DNA of 8,263 nt from Oscillospiraceae bacterium (GTDB lineage Bacteria; Bacillota; Clostridia; Oscillospirales; Ruminococcaceae). The position numbers and the translations under genes were made by a program. Position 1 is the stretch's first letter. Each line of letters starts with the position of its first letter. The notes under the pieces were generated by a model. That model was given only the letters and a program-made list of their open reading frames with translations. It was not told where the DNA came from and did not search any database. Where the stretch lies: assembly GCA_031285945.1 (NCBI GenBank), contig JAITVF010000095.1:1-8263 (forward strand). Reading direction: 5' to 3'. Below, piece by piece: positions 5,862 through 8,263 of this stretch.

Positions 5862-6923
5862 ATTAAGACTCTTTGCGTTGTTTTCGGCGGGCTTTCGGGG
5901 GAGCACGAGGTTTCCCTTCGCTCGGCGACACTTGTCCTTAAGGAAGTTGACCGCGAGGCTTTTTCGGTCGTAATGCTGGGAATTACCAAAAATGGGCGCT
6001 GGCTTATGTACGACGGCCCCCTGGAGCTTATAGAATCGGGCGGATGGGAAAGCTCGGGGCAAACCAGGCCCGCCGTGATTTCCCCCGACCGCGGCCACGG
6101 CGGAATTTTTCTGCCGGAAGAAAACAAAGCCGTACCTCTCGACGTCGTCTTCGGCGTCCTCCACGGAGAGGGGGGCGAGGACGGAACCCTTCAGGGGCTT
6201 TTAGAGCTCGCGGGGATTCCCTATGTGGGCTGCGGGGTTCTTTCCTCAGCCCTTTGCATGGATAAAGCCGTCTCCCACGAGCTGCTTGTGGCGGCGGGTA
6301 TCCCCAAGACCGGGCTCATTGCCGTTAACAAAGGCGACGATGGGGATTTTTCAGCCCTTGAGGCCCGCCTCGCCCGTGAGCTTGGCTACCCCATGTTCGT
6401 AAAGCCCAGCAACACGGGCTCCTCGGTCGGGGTTTCGCGGGCCAGGAACCCCGGGGAGCTCAAGGGTGCGATAGACTTCGCCTTCAAATACGGCAACAAG
6501 CTGGTGGTCGAGCGGGAGGTCAAGGGCCAGGAGGTAGAGTGCGCGGTGATGGGCGAGCTTGAGCCGATCGCCGCCGAAAGCCTGGGCGAGATCGTGCCGG
6601 AGGACTTTTACAGCTACGACGCAAAATACCTGGACGACTCGGCAAGTCTTATAGTTCCCGCCCGCCTCGGCGGCGAAACGGCGCAAAAGATAAAAACGCT
6701 CGCAAAAAAAGCCTACCGGGTTCTTTGCTGCCGCGGCTTTGCCCGGGTGGACTTTTTTGTGAGGGAGGACGGCGAAATTATCTTAAACGAGATAAACACC
6801 ATCCCCGGCTTTACCTCCATAAGCATGTTCCCCCGCCTCTTCGCCGAGGGGGGGCTCTCGGGCAGGGAGCTCGTCGCCCGCCTTATCGATATGGCCAGGT
6901 GCGATTCCCCGCGGCACAGCTGA
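5862..6923 (+). CDS. ddl: D-alanine--D-alanine ligase, probable ATT start
   Basis: Ddl joins two D-Ala with ATP in the cytoplasm to give the dipeptide that MurF adds to peptidoglycan precursors. The 353 residues show the ATP-grasp plan. The N-terminal KTLCVVFGGLSGEHEVS (2-18) contains the Glu-His-Glu substrate-site motif. LHGEGGEDGTLQGLLE (100-115) and the hinge CMDK (132-135) follow, then FVKPSNTGSSVGV (179-191) for ATP binding. The omega-loop FYSYDAKY (249-256) keeps the Tyr and Lys typical of D-Ala-D-Ala rather than VanA-type D-Ala-D-Lac enzymes. ARVDFF and LNEINTIPGFTSISMFP (309-324) provide the Mg2+ and substrate residues. The start is ATT at 5862-5864. Family proteins begin with Met directly before the Lys-x-x-V-x-x-FGG strand, and GAGGGAGG lies 8 bases upstream. 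A TTG at 5829 would add 11 residues but has no ribosome binding site and sits at the predicted transcription start. The stop is TGA. It is a single gene with its own promoter. Confidence 0.95.
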   Translation: MKTLCVVFGGLSGEHEVSLRSATLVLKEVDREAFSVVMLGITKNGRWLMYDGPLELIESGGWESSGQTRPAVISPDRGHGGIFLPEENKAVPLDVVFGVLHGEGGEDGTLQGLLELAGIPYVGCGVLSSALCMDKAVSHELLVAAGIPKTGLIAVNKGDDGDFSALEARLARELGYPMFVKPSNTGSSVGVSRARNPGELKGAIDFAFKYGNKLVVEREVKGQEVECAVMGELEPIAAESLGEIVPEDFYSYDAKYLDDSASLIVPARLGGETAQKIKTLAKKAYRVLCCRGFARVDFFVREDGEIILNEINTIPGFTSISMFPRLFAEGGLSGRELVARLIDMARCDSPRHS

Positions 6924-6930
6924 CTCGGCC

Positions 6931-6951
6931 GGGAATCGTATCCCCTTTTTT
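6931..6951 (+). terminator. Weak possible ddl terminator
   Basis: GGGA (6931-6934) pairs with TCCC (6941-6944), followed by C and six T. It comes right after the ddl stop. The 4-bp stem is short, and the T-run is also the loop of a competing CCCC/GGGG pairing (6942-6945 with 6952-6955), so this is a low-confidence call. Confidence 0.3.
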
Positions 6952-6958
6952 GGGGGCG

Positions 6959-7021
6959 GCAAAGCTAATTTATATATCACGGCCACATCATTGCGGCGGG
7001 TCATGATTTAATTAGCTTTGC
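6959..7021. repeat. 12-bp inverted repeat enclosing 39 bases (MITE-like)
   Basis: GCAAAGCTAATT (6959-6970) is perfectly inverted at 7010-7021. A GCG triplet flanks both ends (6956-6958 and 7022-7024) and could be a target duplication, though three bases may be chance. The gene-free stretch 6924-7241 consists of this element, the possible ddl terminator and the 57-bp repeats; I see no gene in it. Confidence 0.5.
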
Positions 7022-7049
7022 GCGTAACCCCAAACACTCTTTACAAGCG

Positions 7050-7216
7050 TGGTATAATAGCCCCAAAGGGCAGGCTATTATACTTTATGCGCAACGGCTC
7101 GCCGCCTGCGGGCGGCAACCGCCTTTGGATGCGCTATTATACCATTCGCTTCGCTACTATGGTATAATAGCCCCAAAGGGCAGGCTATTATACTTTATGC
7201 GCAACGGCTCGCCGCC
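7050..7216. repeat. 57-bp exact direct repeat built of palindromes, two copies
   Basis: Bases 7050-7106 and 7160-7216 are identical, with a 110-base period. Each copy opens with a hairpin: GTATAATAGCC (7052-7062) is inverted at 7073-7083, and likewise at 7162-7172 and 7183-7193. Between the copies are a GCCGCC/GGCGGC hairpin (7101-7106, 7111-7116) and a diverged inverted half-copy, GCTATTATACCAT (7133-7145). That half-copy pairs over 13 bases with 7159-7171. In all, five copies of the GTATAATAGC core occur in alternating orientation, similar in style to REP/BIME clusters. Confidence 0.75.
7160..7168 (+). promoter_or_regulatory. Extended -10 inside the second repeat copy, possible ywiB-argS promoter
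   Basis: TGGTATAAT is a perfect extended -10 box, about 75 bases before the next start codon; the same box occurs in the first copy at 7050-7058. Neither has a recognisable -35. A transcript from here would carry part of the repeat hairpin in its leader. It could also be a coincidence of the palindrome's sequence. Confidence 0.4.
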
Positions 7217-7241
7217 CGCAGCCCGCATATGGGGAGGAACG

Positions 7242-7682
7242 ATGAAAAAAGACGCGTTTATCAGCATCCGGGGAGTATATAGCATCGAAGACGACCAGGA
7301 CGTCGTCGAGCTGTTTACCACCGGCAAGTTCTACAAAAAAAACGGCTGCTATTTTATAAGCTACGACGAGAGCGAGGCCACCGGCTACGACGGCTCTAAA
7401 ACCACCCTTAAGGTGGACTCCGACCGTATGGTTACGCTCGAGCGGACCGGCTCGGCCAAATCTCAGCTGATTGTGGAGCGCGGGGTTCGCCACCAGTGCT
7501 GCTACAGCGTCGGCTTAGGCGACCTTACGGTTGGGGTTCTCGGCAACCGGATAAAATCAAGCCTCACCGACAACGGCGGCAACCTGGAGATCAAATACTC
7601 GCTTGATATCAACGCGCTCTACGCAAGCGAAAACGAGATGTTTATACGAATAGACACCTCAAGCCATGGCGCTAAGGCGTAA
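7242..7682 (+). CDS. YwiB-like DUF1934 protein
   Basis: This 146-residue soluble protein resembles the DUF1934 family (B. subtilis YwiB), small proteins thought to form a calycin-like beta-barrel; no biochemical role is established to my knowledge. Seen: a run of beta-strand-like segments beginning MKKDAFISIRGVYSIEDDQD. Typical features are FTTGKFYKKNGCYFISYDES (25-44), TTLKVDSDRMVTLERTG (55-71), and a C-terminal half with GDLTVGVLGNRIKSSLTDNG and GNLEIKYSLDINA. There are no membrane segments or signal peptide. The ATG at 7242-7244 is chosen because GGGGAGG lies 5 bases before it; the frame is open back to 7125, but that part is repeat DNA. The stop is TAA. Its position directly before argS repeats the ywiB-argS order known from Bacillus, which supports the identification. 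Confidence 0.85.
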   Translation: MKKDAFISIRGVYSIEDDQDVVELFTTGKFYKKNGCYFISYDESEATGYDGSKTTLKVDSDRMVTLERTGSAKSQLIVERGVRHQCCYSVGLGDLTVGVLGNRIKSSLTDNGGNLEIKYSLDINALYASENEMFIRIDTSSHGAKA

Positions 7683-7691
7683 GCCCATTTT

Positions 7692-7798
7692 CTAAGTAAT
7701 CACTGATTTATTGTGTTTTCCCCGCCGAAGGCGGGGAAAACACAGCATAATGCCGTAGCTGTAAAAAGCAAATTATTATTAAATCAGTGGTTACCTAA
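7692..7798. mobile_element. MITE-like element between the ywiB-like gene and argS
   Basis: The 15-base ends GTAATCACTGATTTA (7696-7710) and TAAATCAGTGGTTAC (7780-7794) are inverted with one mismatch. CTAA directly flanks both (7692-7695 and 7795-7798), as a 4-bp target duplication would. The 99-bp element codes for nothing. Inside is a perfect 15-bp hairpin with a GAA loop: TGTGTTTTCCCCGCC (7712-7726) and its inverse at 7730-7744. Non-autonomous insertion is the best reading. There is no T-run after the hairpin, so it is not an ordinary terminator. It ends 7 bases before the argS ribosome binding site. Confidence 0.6.
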
Positions 7799-7819
7799 CA
7801 AACATAAGGAGTCGTTTAA

Positions 7820-8263
7820 ATGATGCCGGATGATCCCGTTTTGAGCGCGCAGCTTTCGGCCCGCCGGATAATTGAGGGGGCCGTTTTAGCCGCCATGGAG
7901 GAAGGGGAGCTTACTAAGGCCGAGCTTCCCGCCTTCACGGTGGAGATTCCCGCCGACACCGCCCACGGAGACTTTGCCTCTAACATAGCCATGGCCGGGG
8001 CCAAAGCCTTTAGCGCCCCGCCGCGTAAAATAGCCTCGGCCATACTTGCGCGGATGGATTTTGCCACAAGCTGCTTTTTAAGGGCCGAAATTGCGGGGCC
8101 CGGCTTTTTGAACCTTTTCCTGCGCCCCGAATGGTTCGCCGGGGCGGTTACGGCTATCCTCGAAAAAGGCGCGTGCTTTGGCGATACCGATATGGGCAAG
8201 GGCAAAAAGGTTATGGTAGAGTTCGTTTCGGCCAACCCTACAGGCCCCATGCATATGGGCAAC
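7820..8263 (+). CDS. argS: Arginyl-tRNA synthetase, 5' part only (runs off the window)
   Basis: ArgS attaches arginine to tRNA-Arg with ATP in the cytoplasm; it is a class I synthetase. The 148 residues seen cover the Arg-specific N-terminal domain (about 8-110, with IPADTAHGDFASNIAM and GPGFLNLFL) and the start of the catalytic domain, VMVEFVSANPTGPMHMGN. This ends in the HIGH-type signature as H145-M-G-N148. The frame is open to the last base; the full enzyme would be around 550-580 residues, so about three quarters lies outside. The start is the first of two adjacent ATGs (7820-7822). AAGGAG (7806-7811) lies 8 bases upstream; the second ATG would be 11 bases away. The preceding YwiB-like gene is its usual partner in Firmicutes, but here a MITE-like element has entered the 137-base gap. 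Confidence 0.96.
   Translation, partial: MMPDDPVLSAQLSARRIIEGAVLAAMEEGELTKAELPAFTVEIPADTAHGDFASNIAMAGAKAFSAPPRKIASAILARMDFATSCFLRAEIAGPGFLNLFLRPEWFAGAVTAILEKGACFGDTDMGKGKKVMVEFVSANPTGPMHMGN

Noticed and set aside
7050..7216. CRISPR array
   Set aside because: There are only two copies of 57 bases with a 110-base period, the units are palindromic throughout, and there are no cas genes nearby.
7712..7744. 15-bp hairpin as the terminator of the ywiB-like gene
   Set aside because: No T-run follows on either strand, and it is centred inside an element with inverted ends and flanking CTAA.

Overview
The window looks like a chromosomal segment from a fairly GC-rich Clostridia-type Firmicute. The case rests on three things: a YwiB-like (DUF1934) gene next to argS, a short ProB without a PUA domain in a proB-proA pair, and Clostridia-style Ddl and CNNM/CBS proteins. 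Many AGGAGG-like ribosome binding sites and TTG/GTG starts fit the same picture. A finer placement (for example Oscillospirales) is a guess. Most genes are housekeeping. The unusual content is in start and stop signals and in the intergenic repeats.

Layout. Positions 72-899 (minus) encode an unrecognised coiled-coil protein with an Ala/Gly/Glu-rich tail. It faces, across a densely palindromic spacer (900-1100), a 61-residue two-helix membrane protein (1101-1286, plus, TTG start). That small gene converges on a minus-strand cluster, and a bidirectional terminator-like palindrome sits between them (1329-1365). The cluster, read right to left, is a CNNM/CBS-domain transporter (5600-4290), proB (4172-3366), proA (3369-2116) and an unrecognised membrane-anchored protein (2077-1376). 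proB and proA overlap as GTGA, and the last gene follows proA by 38 bases. A good divergent promoter pair lies in 5720-5825: one promoter drives the CNNM gene leftward, the other drives ddl (D-Ala-D-Ala ligase) rightward. ddl is followed by about 320 bases of repeats, then a YwiB-like gene, a MITE-like insertion and the 5' part of argS, which runs off the window.

Functionally, ProB and ProA carry out the first two steps of proline synthesis from glutamate. Ddl supplies the D-Ala-D-Ala dipeptide for peptidoglycan. ArgS charges tRNA-Arg. The CNNM protein probably exports Mg2+/Co2+.

The most notable points are as follows. (1) proA is full length and in frame only if an internal TAG at codon 23 (3301-3303) is crossed; sequence on both sides is ProA-like. 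(2) ddl appears to start at ATT, because the only strong Shine-Dalgarno, the promoter position and the family N-terminus all point there. (3) A 99-bp MITE-like element with 15-bp inverted ends, CTAA duplications and a nested 15-bp perfect hairpin sits just upstream of the argS ribosome binding site. (4) A 57-bp exact direct repeat built from palindromes carries perfect extended -10 boxes upstream of the ywiB-like gene. No defence system, CRISPR array, tRNA or rRNA was seen, and I do not claim a new multi-gene system.
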